Source of the DNA: UBA3495 sp964629875
GTDB lineage: Bacteria > Chloroflexota > Dehalococcoidia > Lucifugimonadales > UBA3495
DNA length: 64,000 nucleotides
Assembly (NCBI GenBank): GCA_964629875.1
Contig: CAZVRK010000006.1
Coordinates: 32,615 to 96,614, forward strand
Reading direction: 5' to 3'
A program made the translations under genes and the position numbers. Below are positions 45,985 through 55,011 of the stretch, in pieces. Numbering within the stretch: position 1 is the first letter of the stretch; the number at the start of each line of letters is the position of its first letter. Below the pieces are notes generated by a model. It saw only the letters and a program-made list of their open reading frames with translations, had not been told where the DNA came from and searched no databases.

Positions 45985-46028
45985 TATACGCCGTCAATCA
46001 AAACCCCAGACAATTTTTCCGTTTTACC

Positions 46029-46841
46029 TCAAGTTACTATCGCCATCTGTTCAACAATATTAATGCCAAGTTCACGTGAACCTTCAATCGTTACCTTGCC
46101 AGATGACAGCGCATCCACTCCCTCCCATCTGCCGCAAGCCAAGCACAAAAAGGTCTGAAAATCCATTCCAAGCGCTACTGTTGGGGTATTTGACATTGTA
46201 TCCATTTTTCGCGCACGACCATCAACCACCTCTACGCAGATATCACCCTTAGTGTCACCAGTAATATTGAACAGGACTACAGTCCCGTCGTCCGATTTAG
46301 CTTTCCTACCTACGACGTAAGGCATTGCCGTTAGAGTCCTATCTAATACGTGGTCAGCCACTGGTCCGTCCAAATGTCCCGGCTTATCTAACGCTCTTCT
46401 AATATCTTGTTCATGCGCCCAAGCATCATAAATACGCCTGTTGAGCTGTTCTAGCAATGTCGTGGAACCGTTAGGGGTTTCCACGGGTTCGTCTAAATCT
46501 TCCTGTGACAGAGTGCGTAAATACGAGAGTCTCTCCTTTGTTAATTCCTTGAACTCCTTAAGTACATCGAATCCAGACCAGGATCTCCGCCAGTCGACTA
46601 AAATTTCGTTTCGTTGCCCGCCGTCATTCTTCACGTGAGACACATCTGACGGTAAATGATCTGGCGCTTCATTACCCAACAAACGGGATTCGCTACCAGA
46701 CATGTGAGAGATTTGGTCTTGTACGGACCAACCGGGGCAATCCGTCTTAGCATTCCAATCAGATTCAGACAGGTCATCGCATAAATTTACTATGGAACTC
46801 CAAACGGTCCCCATCAGGCTCACTACTTTTAAATCAGCCAT
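46029..46841 (-). CDS. maleylpyruvate isomerase / DinB-like family protein
   Basis: This 270-residue protein has the N-terminal four-helix domain typical of mycothiol-dependent maleylpyruvate-isomerase-like proteins, marked by DCPGWSVQDQISHMSGSE near 38-55 and the metal-type His in YDAWAHEQDIRRAL near 140-153. A C-terminal SCP2-like segment carries VALGMDFQTFLCLACGR. Such enzymes use a thiol cofactor, but which thiol this organism makes is unknown. It is probably the last gene of the selenoprotein operon, 45 nt behind the molybdenum subunit. Confidence 0.85.
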   Translation of the reverse strand: MADLKVVSLMGTVWSSIVNLCDDLSESDWNAKTDCPGWSVQDQISHMSGSESRLLGNEAPDHLPSDVSHVKNDGGQRNEILVDWRRSWSGFDVLKEFKELTKERLSYLRTLSQEDLDEPVETPNGSTTLLEQLNRRIYDAWAHEQDIRRALDKPGHLDGPVADHVLDRTLTAMPYVVGRKAKSDDGTVVLFNITGDTKGDICVEVVDGRARKMDTMSNTPTVALGMDFQTFLCLACGRWEGVDALSSGKVTIEGSRELGINIVEQMAIVT

Positions 46842-46886
46842 CTATTTTCCTATAGAACCAACCCAGTACAAGCTGTCTTGTAGAAT

Positions 46887-49169
46887 TTAGTTGGATTCAA
46901 TAGCCTCCATAATATTTCCAGGTGACATCGGTAATTTACGCATTCGTACTCCTGTAGCATGAGAAATAGCATTGGCCAACGCCGGCAAAGGAGGTATTAT
47001 TGGTCCTTCACCAACACCTCGCAACCCAAAAGGATGCCTCGGATTAGGAACTTCTATTATTACTGAGTCAATCATTGGAAGATCTAAGCTGGTCGGCATT
47101 CGATAATCCAGAAAACTGGCATTAGCTACAGACCCATCATCGTTATATACATATTCTTCATTGAGAGCCCATCCTACACCTTGTACCGTAGCTCCCTGAA
47201 TTTGGCCTTCCACAAAACTGGGATGAACTGCTTGGCCAGCGTCAATAAATGCAGTACATCGCAATATGTCGACTTTGCCAGTATCCGGATCAACTTCTAC
47301 ATCTACAATATTGCCACTAAATATTGGGCCAACACCTGTGGACGGAGCTGAAGCCGAACAAGTCACTGGCCCTCCAGTTCGCATTAAACGACTGGCCAGT
47401 TCTTTGAAAGTATACCTATCTTCTGAATTTTTCGAACAGACGAAAGTCCCATCTGCAAATTCCACATCCTCATCTTGAACTTCCCAAAGTAGAGCGGCCC
47501 TACCTTTCATCTGTTTTATTACTTCTTCAGAAGCCGCTATCCCAGCCAGTCCAGTGTCAAAGGCAGTTCGACTACCTCCGGTATTTCCGGTATAACCTAC
47601 ACTATCAGTGTCAGCCACTGCCGGGTTAATATCTTCTGCATCTATTCCCAGTACCTCTGCGACCTGCATCGCAGTAGCAGTACGTGTCCCACCTATATCC
47701 ACAGAGCCCGTTATCAAATTCAAGGTTCCATCACTGTTAACGTTGATGGTCGCAGAGGAAACCTGACCACCTTGAGCTCTAAACGCTACTGCCACTCCTC
47801 TACCTCGGTTCGGTCCACCTAGAGGAGCAAGATAATGCGGGTGATTCTTCATAGCCTCTTCCAACTCAACACATCCGAACCTGGCGTGGGCTACCCCATT
47901 GGGCATCCTGTCCCCTTCGCTTACAGCATTCTTAAGACGAAGTTCCATCGGATCTACTTTCAACTCATCCGCCAACTCATCGATCGCACACTCGACTGCA
48001 AACCCAGCTTGTGGTTGACCAGGTGCACGATAAGCCTGGGCCTTTTGTTTATTGCATACAACATCATATCCGTCTACAAGTATATTTTCGCAATTGTATG
48101 AACCGAAAGTGGTTACTGCCCCTCCACCAACAGGCGCACCAGGAAATGCTCCCGCCTCGTAAACCATGTACACCTGGCCAGCGGTAAGCTTTCCGTCTTT
48201 CTTTGCTCCCAATTTCACTCTCATGAACGTTGCAGATGCCGGACCACTTCCCTCAAAGACTTCTTTACGAGTCATTACAACTTTAACGGGCTTTCCAGAT
48301 TTTTTTGCCAATACTGCAGCCACAGGAGCTAGATACGTCACACCTTTAGCTCCGAATCCGCCACCAATTTCCATCGGAACTACCTTAACCGAAGAATCAG
48401 GTATTCCTAAGATTGCAGCAGTAGTCGATCTCACAGAGAATGGACCCTGGGTACTAGTCCAAACTGTGACACGGCCGTCACTCCCCCAAACAGCAGAGGC
48501 TACGTGTGGCTCTATGTAACCTTGATGTACAGTTTGGGTTTCGTATTCTTTTTCGAAAATCACATCTGCTTCTTTGAACCCCTTATCGATATCCCCTAAT
48601 TTATGTTGCAGATGCCCAGCTATATTGCTTATCTCTCCAGTATCGTCTCCGGGACCAAATCGTTCCACTCTAAACCTAGTAGTCATCTGGTCATGTAATA
48701 GAGGAGCATCATCTTTCAGTGCATCTCTCCAGCCCAACACTGTAGGTAGTACTTCATATTTCACATCTATCAATGCTGCAGCCTCTTCGGCGACATGCTG
48801 ACTAGTAGCAGCGACAGCAGCTATCGCATGACCCTTATAGAGAACTTTTTCATTGGCAAAAATGTTCTCTGCTATGAGCCGTGGATTACCCTGAAAGTTC
48901 TCATAGTCTAAAGCCCTTGCAGAAATGATAGGAAAGTCGGCAGCAGTGGCTACCGCTAAAACCCCTGGTACCGCTTCTGCCTTGCTAGTATCTATAGACA
49001 ATATTTTGGCATGAGCATGGGGGCTACGAAGTATCTTCCCGTGCAACATTCCTGGCGCACTAAAATCAACCCCATATTTAGCAGCACCAGTCACTTTATC
49101 TACTGCATCGTGACGCATAGGCCGCGTTCCTATGACTCGATATTTATTAGATCCTTCAACTGTAGTCAT
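46887..49169 (-). CDS. xanthine-dehydrogenase-family molybdenum-binding subunit
   Basis: This 760-residue large subunit of a molybdenum hydroxylase has the N-terminal a/b hammerhead domain (about 20-130), the cofactor loop MEIGGGFGAKG near 270, a QAYRAPGQPQA segment near 375 and the catalytic Glu721 in GVGEGP. The AYRCSFR active loop of CO dehydrogenase is absent, so an aldehyde or heterocycle hydroxylase is more likely. The small Fe-S and FAD subunits usually encoded beside it are not in the neighbouring genes. A GGGAGGG site precedes the ATG. Confidence 0.92.
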   Translation of the reverse strand: MTTVEGSNKYRVIGTRPMRHDAVDKVTGAAKYGVDFSAPGMLHGKILRSPHAHAKILSIDTSKAEAVPGVLAVATAADFPIISARALDYENFQGNPRLIAENIFANEKVLYKGHAIAAVAATSQHVAEEAAALIDVKYEVLPTVLGWRDALKDDAPLLHDQMTTRFRVERFGPGDDTGEISNIAGHLQHKLGDIDKGFKEADVIFEKEYETQTVHQGYIEPHVASAVWGSDGRVTVWTSTQGPFSVRSTTAAILGIPDSSVKVVPMEIGGGFGAKGVTYLAPVAAVLAKKSGKPVKVVMTRKEVFEGSGPASATFMRVKLGAKKDGKLTAGQVYMVYEAGAFPGAPVGGGAVTTFGSYNCENILVDGYDVVCNKQKAQAYRAPGQPQAGFAVECAIDELADELKVDPMELRLKNAVSEGDRMPNGVAHARFGCVELEEAMKNHPHYLAPLGGPNRGRGVAVAFRAQGGQVSSATINVNSDGTLNLITGSVDIGGTRTATAMQVAEVLGIDAEDINPAVADTDSVGYTGNTGGSRTAFDTGLAGIAASEEVIKQMKGRAALLWEVQDEDVEFADGTFVCSKNSEDRYTFKELASRLMRTGGPVTCSASAPSTGVGPIFSGNIVDVEVDPDTGKVDILRCTAFIDAGQAVHPSFVEGQIQGATVQGVGWALNEEYVYNDDGSVANASFLDYRMPTSLDLPMIDSVIIEVPNPRHPFGLRGVGEGPIIPPLPALANAISHATGVRMRKLPMSPGNIMEAIESN

Positions 49170-49275
49170 ATTTCCCTCCCTTTCTTCTCTTGCAACATCA
49201 AATATCTAATACCTATGTTTTCGTAATAGTTGACCAGAGCCCTCTATGGGGTCTATCAACGCATAGTTTCTAATG

Positions 49276-50334
49276 CTATGTTTCTATTATCTCAACAGCC
49301 CTTTGCGTAGCAGACCATGGCAACAACCATGACGAATGTCTTCCGTCGCCGCCCGCTACCACTACAATATAGCGGTCAGGATCAAGCGCCATTGGAATAC
49401 CAAATTCCTCTCCCTGCTGCTCCCATTCTTCAGGCCATCCTCTAGCTCCCCAATGCCCTCTATCCTTCAACTCATACAAAGGAATCCTTGCATTATCAAA
49501 CAGGTATTGCTTTACACTCTCACGATCATATCCAGACTTCGATATTTCGGCCGCGTGCTCAGGACCTATCACCAATATCGGTGAAGCTCCCCGTAACTGG
49601 TAATAGTAAGCAGATATCCCAGCACCTTTTACAGCCATACATATAGTTTCAAGGACGCCATCTCCAGTCTCTTGAGCCCCCTCAACAAAAGTATGTATAC
49701 CTCTAACAGCTACAACTATTACCACGTTACTATTCGGTTCGTACCCTAGTCCTGTATGAACTGGCTCCCAAGGACTAGCCGCTTGATTCTCAGCAAAGCA
49801 CATCGTGTATTTACCTGGCCAACCATGAGTCGACTTTTCCATAGTATGGACGGTCGCCCCGCCCATGTTTCGCATCGTCAGCCTCAAGGCCCTTCCGATT
49901 GCAGCATTAGCCTGATGTCCAGATCCAAAAACAGCAGTCCCGCTATTAATTCCTAATTTATCAGCTATAGGGCCGCTGACTATGATTGCTGGAGCTGCTC
50001 CTCCGGTAGTGGTCGTTATTGCAGCGACATTAAATTGTGGCTGCATAACGGCTTTAACAGCCGCTACAACAACAGGCATATAATCTGGCTTACATCCTGC
50101 CATAACCGCATTTATAGCTATCTTCTCAGGGGTAACGCTCCCGTTCATTGGAGGCATTCTTCCTAAAACTTGATCTGCTGCTAGAGGACATGCCTCCAAC
50201 ATCTCAAACACAAGTTCTTCAGTAGGCGGTATTATGGGCAAGCCATCGGTCCATCCCTGATCATAGAAGTAGTTATTGACATCAATCAGTGACCCGGTCA
50301 CATCTATCCGACTGGCTCTTTTCGAGGCTACCAA
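49276..50334 (-). CDS. conserved protein of unknown function, partner of the UGSC selenoprotein
   Basis: I cannot give this 352-residue protein a firm family name. It has a short N-terminal helix region with QGWTDGLPIIPPTEE (26-40), a central Gly/Ala-rich segment (ITTTTGGAAPAIIVSGPIA, near 105-123) and a C-terminal part ending in VVAGGDGRHSS. Cys49 and Cys81 (MAGCKPDYMP) are present, but there is no CxxC and no membrane segment. It starts at TTG 50334, 7 nt after GGAG, 31 nt behind the selenoprotein stop. The tight pairing suggests the two work together on the same reaction. Confidence 0.75.
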   Translation of the reverse strand: MVASKRASRIDVTGSLIDVNNYFYDQGWTDGLPIIPPTEELVFEMLEACPLAADQVLGRMPPMNGSVTPEKIAINAVMAGCKPDYMPVVVAAVKAVMQPQFNVAAITTTTGGAAPAIIVSGPIADKLGINSGTAVFGSGHQANAAIGRALRLTMRNMGGATVHTMEKSTHGWPGKYTMCFAENQAASPWEPVHTGLGYEPNSNVVIVVAVRGIHTFVEGAQETGDGVLETICMAVKGAGISAYYYQLRGASPILVIGPEHAAEISKSGYDRESVKQYLFDNARIPLYELKDRGHWGARGWPEEWEQQGEEFGIPMALDPDRYIVVVAGGDGRHSSWLLPWSATQRAVEIIET

Positions 50335-50365
50335 TTAAGCGCTCCTAATCCTGAATATTATTGAA

Positions 50366-50905
50366 TTATGAACCACGAAGCCCAAAGACAATCTTCTCCA
50401 CGCTACGGCGAGCTGTTTCATGGATCTCTTGTTTAGTCTTACTGGCTATTGGATGTTCAATTACCACCACAGGGTGGTCGGCCATTCCCAATGTCTTGGC
50501 TCTGATACCAGCGGCTTTTATGAATGCCTCGGTTATTACTGTAACCGCAGGCTTTCCTCTTTTCTCTGATTCTATTCCATCGTGGAGACCCCACGTTGTG
50601 CAAGAACCTCAATCTGCCACTGCATGGATTATTGCATCGCAGTTTTGGGCCATATCATCCAACACGTCTGCCGGAGTTGGAATACTCTGACTGGCTTTCC
50701 GATAAGTCTGAAATTCAGTTACACCATACTGTTCTTCAAAGATGCGAGCTATTTCCTCTAGATATAGATCGGCATTGCGCTTACGATTATCTATCAATCC
50801 TATCTTCATACCAGAAAGGCTTGGCAATCTATCAGCGAGTCCAAAGGTTTCTGCTTCATCTTCCACCCCTGGATGCAAAAATACATTGTTTTGGTCACTA
50901 GGCAT
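50366..50905 (-). CDS. UGSC-family selenoprotein with in-frame TGA (Sec99)
   Basis: Reading from the ATG at 50905 (AGGAGG just upstream), 98 sense codons are followed by TGA (50611-50609) and then by 80 codons in the same frame up to TAA at 50368. Decoded as selenocysteine, the TGA gives AVAD-U-G-S-C-TTWGLHDGIESEKRG, the Sec/Cys-GSC motif that names the UGSC family. The total is 179 residues. The N-terminal half (MKIGLIDNRKRNAD, RKASQSIPTP) aligns with the protein that starts at 63738. A SECIS hairpin follows the TGA. The Sec99/Cys102 pair suggests thiol/selenol redox chemistry; substrate and partner are unknown. It heads an operon with its own promoter. A nonsense mutation is unlikely because the downstream frame remains open and family-like. 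Confidence 0.93.
50578..50611 (-). promoter_or_regulatory. bacterial SECIS element behind the Sec codon
   Basis: Beginning with the TGA at 50611-50609, 13 nt are followed by the stem CGTGG (50595-50591), loop GGTCT (50590-50586) and CCACG (50585-50581), extended by two more pairs (CA/TG) across an A-A mismatch. The loop sequence GGUCU and its distance from the UGA (18 nt) equal those of the E. coli fdhF SECIS. Confidence 0.88.
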
Positions 50906-50933
50906 ACTTGTTACCTCCTAGGGTATTTTCAGG

Positions 50934-50962
50934 AGTGTATGCAGGATATCAACCGTAGTCAA
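50934..50962 (-). promoter_or_regulatory. sigma70-type promoter of the selenoprotein operon
   Basis: On the minus strand TTGACT (50962-50957) and TACACT (50939-50934) are 17 bp apart, about 29 bp before the ATG. Confidence 0.7.
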
Positions 50963-51056
50963 TAGGTATAATTAGCGTCTTATGTAATATAATTCCGTCA
51001 GTGAGTTGGAAAATTTAAGTGATTACCACTTTTTACAATCAAAAAAGGAGAATGCT

Positions 51057-51755
51057 TTGCCTGATCAGAGCATCCTAGTGGTAGAAGACGAACAAAATCT
51101 GGTTGCTGCTCTTAAAGTCAGTCTTGAAAGAGAAGGATACCAAGTATATTTTTCTCATGACGGCATCTCTGGCCTTGAAACTGCCCGTTCAGTAAAACCT
51201 GATCTACTGATCTTGGATGTCATGCTCCCATCCTTAGATGGTTTCGAATTATGCAGGATGATCAGGAGAGAATCCGAGGTTCCCATATTATTCTTAACAG
51301 CAAAAGGAGAAGAAATTGACCGGGTTGTTGGCCTAGAATTGGGAGCTGACGACTATGTTACGAAACCGTTCAGCATGCGTGAATTAATCGCGCGGGTCAG
51401 GGGTATTCTAAGAAGAAGCCTAATCACACAAACGCAAACTTCAAATCCACACACTGCCCGTCATATGACATTAGGACGACTCGAAATAGATTTAGATAGT
51501 CACTCAGCAGCCCTAGCTGGAGAGACTTTGTATCTCAAACCCAAAGAATTTGACCTACTGGCTTTTTTAGTTGCTAATCGAGGCATAGCATTTTCTAGAG
51601 AACAATTACTTGAACATGTATGGGAATACGATTACATGGGAGAAAGCCGAACTGTCGATGTCCATGTTAGATGGTTAAGAGAAAAAATCCAATCTGATGA
51701 CGGACTTCCGCCAAGAATCATAACCATACGAGGCATCGGATACCGACTCGATTAA
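51057..51755 (+). CDS. phoB: OmpR/PhoB-type response regulator
   Basis: This 232-residue two-domain regulator has a receiver domain with Glu10/Asp11, the phospho-acceptor Asp54 (LILDVMLPSLDG) and Lys in VTKPF, then an OmpR-type winged helix ending EKIQSDDGLPPRIITIRGIGYRLD. The TTG at 51057, 6 nt behind AAGGAG, is preferred to an in-frame TTG at 51006 that lies before this site. With the kinase downstream and a Pho box at pstS in the same window, a phosphate-starvation role (PhoB/PhoP-like) is likely. Confidence 0.92.
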   Translation: MPDQSILVVEDEQNLVAALKVSLEREGYQVYFSHDGISGLETARSVKPDLLILDVMLPSLDGFELCRMIRRESEVPILFLTAKGEEIDRVVGLELGADDYVTKPFSMRELIARVRGILRRSLITQTQTSNPHTARHMTLGRLEIDLDSHSAALAGETLYLKPKEFDLLAFLVANRGIAFSREQLLEHVWEYDYMGESRTVDVHVRWLREKIQSDDGLPPRIITIRGIGYRLD

Positions 51756-51818
51756 TTGAGAAATGTTCTCTATGATTGGGTACTACTCAAATCATTAAAT
51801 TTGTAATTTGTAAATATA

Positions 51819-53099
51819 ATGACTTCATTGCAAATATCACTCATTCTAATCACTATCACTACATGTGTAGTCTCCGCATTAATATCTTGGTATTTTTACA
51901 GGCGCTATGCTCGGGTAAACAAGGTACTAGTAGGCGGCCTAAACACCCTAACAGGAGATCTAATATACCAACTCCGCAGCAAGCACATTATCGGCCCCGC
52001 AGATTTTCAATCATTAACGAAATACGATTCTATCCCCGAAGACATCAGAAAAGCTTTTACTACGATTGCGACAAACCAACTGATGATATCAGAACTACTT
52101 AATACACTATCTGATGGAGTCATAGTCTTGAACTCTCAGAAAGAATTATTATTGGTAAATAGTGCCGCTAGAAATCATCTGGCAATTGCCGGTTCAGAAG
52201 ATCTATCAGGAATGACTTTAGTAGAGCTCACGCGTGATTCTGTGATAAATTCTGTTGCTGAAAAGTGCATAAGCTCTTGTTCCCCTCAGACAGACAATAC
52301 AGAGATAACATCCTTACGTAGACATCTGATTGTATCTGCAAATCCGCTTGATGATTCTGAAAATACAAACTTCATATTAACCCTTACTGATTACACTCAA
52401 ACTCAGTTGTTGGATACCAGTCAGAAGGAATTTGTCAGCAACGTATCCCATGAACTAAGAAATCCATTAGCATCTATCAAAGCAATGGTAGAAACACTGG
52501 AATTAGGGTCCATACACGATGCTCCTACCGCAATGAACTTCTTGAGCAGGATATCCTCTGATATTGAACGAATGACTAGCCTAGTAAACGATTTATTGGA
52601 ACTTTCTCGGATAGAAAGCGGGAGTCTCCGTCTCGACAGTCAGGTTATAGATTTAACCTCCTTGATAAGTGAAATAACATCGGACGCAAATATGAAATAT
52701 TCTGACCATTCGATCAACATATCTGATGATTGGCCGGACGTCCCATTAAAAATTTATGCTGACGAGGATCGTATCAGACAAATACTCATAAATCTGATCG
52801 AAAATGCCGTTAGATTTACCAACAATGACGGCAAGATATCTGTGGGATGTAATAAAGTGGAGAATAAAGCGGAAATTTACGTCCGAGACAACGGGATAGG
52901 AATTCCAATAGAACATCAAACGCACATATTTGATCGGTTCTATAAAGTTGAAAGATCGAGAGGATATATTGGAACTGGTCTGGGATTAGCGATTGTTAAA
53001 GAGATCGTTGAAGCACACGGTGGAAATATTAAAGTCGAAAGTATTGAGGAACAAGGTGCAACTTTTTTCTTCACAATACCTCTCTTTATGGATAATTAA
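51819..53099 (+). CDS. phoR: sensor histidine kinase, PhoR-like
   Basis: This 426-residue kinase has one N-terminal membrane helix (about 5-25), a cytoplasmic PAS-like domain (about 90-195), the dimerisation helix with phospho-acceptor His211 (FVSNVSHELRNPLASI) and an ATPase domain with the N-box LIENAVRF, DNGIGIP and GTGLGLAIV. A single helix without a large external domain is the PhoR layout. The gene follows the regulator by 63 nt and they should form a cognate pair. Confidence 0.92.
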   Translation: MTSLQISLILITITTCVVSALISWYFYRRYARVNKVLVGGLNTLTGDLIYQLRSKHIIGPADFQSLTKYDSIPEDIRKAFTTIATNQLMISELLNTLSDGVIVLNSQKELLLVNSAARNHLAIAGSEDLSGMTLVELTRDSVINSVAEKCISSCSPQTDNTEITSLRRHLIVSANPLDDSENTNFILTLTDYTQTQLLDTSQKEFVSNVSHELRNPLASIKAMVETLELGSIHDAPTAMNFLSRISSDIERMTSLVNDLLELSRIESGSLRLDSQVIDLTSLISEITSDANMKYSDHSINISDDWPDVPLKIYADEDRIRQILINLIENAVRFTNNDGKISVGCNKVENKAEIYVRDNGIGIPIEHQTHIFDRFYKVERSRGYIGTGLGLAIVKEIVEAHGGNIKVESIEEQGATFFFTIPLFMDN

Positions 53100-53137
53100 G
53101 AGTTACCAACTGCTATCACAGGCACCGCCCAATCCCG

Positions 53138-54016
53138 TCATATATATCGGCGAATCCAGTCGGCAGCATGATTGCTAAAATCAGTGCACGGTGAATGATT
53201 CAATTCTGGATAAATACATAAACTCTTAATGCTGGGGATTTCATTGAAGACCGGCTCTATAGTTTCCCAAGGGCACGTTTGATCTTTCATTCCGATGTTC
53301 ACCAATGTGGGGCACTGGATGCCGGGCGCCAAGTTCAATTGATCAAAATAAGACAACGTTTCCAAAACTAGTTGGCGTTTTTCAGGATTAACTGATAAAT
53401 AATCTCTTAGCTCCCGATAGGGTGAAGATTCCAAATTAACCGCCAATGGAAAGTTGCAGAGAAAGGGTTCTTCGGCTACCGCAACTTTCAAACGTCTATC
53501 AAGGGCCGCTGTAGCCAGTGTAAACCCTCCTCCCTGACTCCTACTCCACATACCCAATCGTTCAGGTATGACTTCAGTCCTAGATTGCAAAAAATCTAAC
53601 CCGCGTATGCAATCCATATAAGCACCCCTGTAATAATAGTAGTGTTTATCTTCAATATGATATGTGAGCTTAGTACCGGTATCTAAAGACCACTCTGCTA
53701 CGCTCTCACCTTGGCCCCTCGGAAAAAGCGTAAACACACAATAACCAGAGACAACCAATTGCGTTGGGATGTTCTTGTTGCCTTGATAACCGGGCACCGC
53801 TAATATAGCAGGACCTCTGCGCTTTTCTGAAATATCATTTGGGACAGAATACCAACCTCGTAAACGTACATTCTCATAACTGGATAGAACTACATCATAA
53901 GTAGCAAATTCCCGATCGCTCAAATTCTCATTAAGCTTCACTACAGCATTAATTGGGACATTGCCTAGTCGATCAATTGTTTCGGACCAAAAACTATGAA
54001 TATCAGAAGGTTTCAT
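53138..54016 (-). CDS. acetyl-xylan-esterase-like alpha/beta hydrolase
   Basis: This protein of about 292 residues resembles acetyl xylan esterases/cephalosporin C deacetylases. It has the GYQGNK oxyanion region, RGQG near 105, the nucleophile in SRSQGGGFTLA, the Asp in GMKDQTCP and the His in ELNHSPC. It would remove acetyl groups from sugars or other small esters. The ATG at 54016 follows GGGGTG at a good distance; an ATG at 54055 has no ribosome site. Confidence 0.9.
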   Translation of the reverse strand: MKPSDIHSFWSETIDRLGNVPINAVVKLNENLSDREFATYDVVLSSYENVRLRGWYSVPNDISEKRRGPAILAVPGYQGNKNIPTQLVVSGYCVFTLFPRGQGESVAEWSLDTGTKLTYHIEDKHYYYYRGAYMDCIRGLDFLQSRTEVIPERLGMWSRSQGGGFTLATAALDRRLKVAVAEEPFLCNFPLAVNLESSPYRELRDYLSVNPEKRQLVLETLSYFDQLNLAPGIQCPTLVNIGMKDQTCPWETIEPVFNEIPSIKSLCIYPELNHSPCTDFSNHAADWIRRYI

Positions 54017-54096
54017 ATCAATCACCCCGAAAGTTATTGCGTTACCGTAGCACATCGTCTGGGATACCTTCTACATAAATAGCACCCAACCTACAA

Positions 54097-54105
54097 TGGT
54101 ATACT
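54097..54105 (+). promoter_or_regulatory. putative extended -10 promoter of the NUDIX gene
   Basis: TGGTATACT is an extended -10 element about 67 bp before the ATG at 54172; no good -35 was found. Confidence 0.4.
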
Positions 54106-54171
54106 TTGCTCTGTTTACAGACTATTAAAACTTTAGCAAAGGCAATCACTGTCCAAGAAACGAGGATATAC

Positions 54172-54924
54172 ATGACTATATTAGAATCATCAAATAACCC
54201 TTTTAAAGGAGTTATCCCTAAACCTAGCGGACTGCCCAAAGACCCACTTATATTTCGCAAGACATTGCTAGCTTCTTTACAAGAATGGACAAGTGAAGGC
54301 ATGTTAACAGTCTGGCTAGAAATACCCATATCAAAAGCTCACCTTATACCAATCGCAACTGAGGCAGGCTTTGTTTTCCACCACAGCGATACAGATTATT
54401 TAATGATGACTTACCAACTAGTTGCAGATGCATTTATCCCGCCTTTTGCAACTCATTACATTGGAGCCGGAGGCGTAGTACTAAATCAAAAATCTGAGCT
54501 GTTAGTAGTGTGTGAACGTTATCGCAGACCTGGACAGGCTCCATTTTACAAACTACCTGGAGGAGCGTTGATGCCATCTGAGAACCTTTCAGAAGCATCG
54601 GTCCGAGAAGTCCTAGAAGAGACCGGCGTAGAGACACAATTTGACGCATTGGTTTGTTTTAGACACATGCATTCCTACAGGTACGGCAAATCTGATATAT
54701 ATTTCGTATGCCGCTTAACCCCATTAAGCGAGCGCATCACTATGCAAGCCGAAGAAATCGAGGATTGTAGATGGATGCCAGTATCTGAATTCCTAGAGTC
54801 TCCGGATACTAGTATTTTCAACAAAAGCATAGTAGAAGCAGCTTTAAACAATAAAGGCCTTAAATCTAGCTCAATAGAAGGGTTAGACGGTCCGGACCGT
54901 GAATTCTTCATGCCTGCAGATTAA
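54172..54924 (+). CDS. NUDIX hydrolase with NUDT6-like N-terminal domain
   Basis: This 250-residue protein has a full NUDIX box in GGALMPSENLSEASVREVLEETGVE at about 133-157, preceded by a pre-NUDIX domain (WLEIPISKAHLIPIATEAGFVFHHSDTDYLMM) as in human NUDT6 and plant Nudix relatives. It hydrolyses a nucleoside diphosphate linked to another moiety; the substrate is not evident. The ATG at 54172 is behind GAGG; upstream ATG codons have no ribosome site. Confidence 0.9.
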   Translation: MTILESSNNPFKGVIPKPSGLPKDPLIFRKTLLASLQEWTSEGMLTVWLEIPISKAHLIPIATEAGFVFHHSDTDYLMMTYQLVADAFIPPFATHYIGAGGVVLNQKSELLVVCERYRRPGQAPFYKLPGGALMPSENLSEASVREVLEETGVETQFDALVCFRHMHSYRYGKSDIYFVCRLTPLSERITMQAEEIEDCRWMPVSEFLESPDTSIFNKSIVEAALNNKGLKSSSIEGLDGPDREFFMPAD

Positions 54925-55011
54925 TACATAGATTTTATTGCCACTAGAAATAGGTACTATCCAGACATCACTTCAACCCTAGAATGGTGCAGACAATGCA
55001 GCCAAACTCTA

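Noticed and set aside
50366..50608. Pseudogene or frameshifted remnant after a premature stop
   Set aside because: The frame remains open for 80 codons, begins with the family GSC motif and carries a SECIS hairpin at the correct distance, so Sec decoding explains it better than decay.
51006..51056. N-terminal extension of the response regulator from an upstream TTG
   Set aside because: It lies before the AAGGAG at 51045-51050 and is not part of the receiver domain; the TTG at 51057 has correct spacing.
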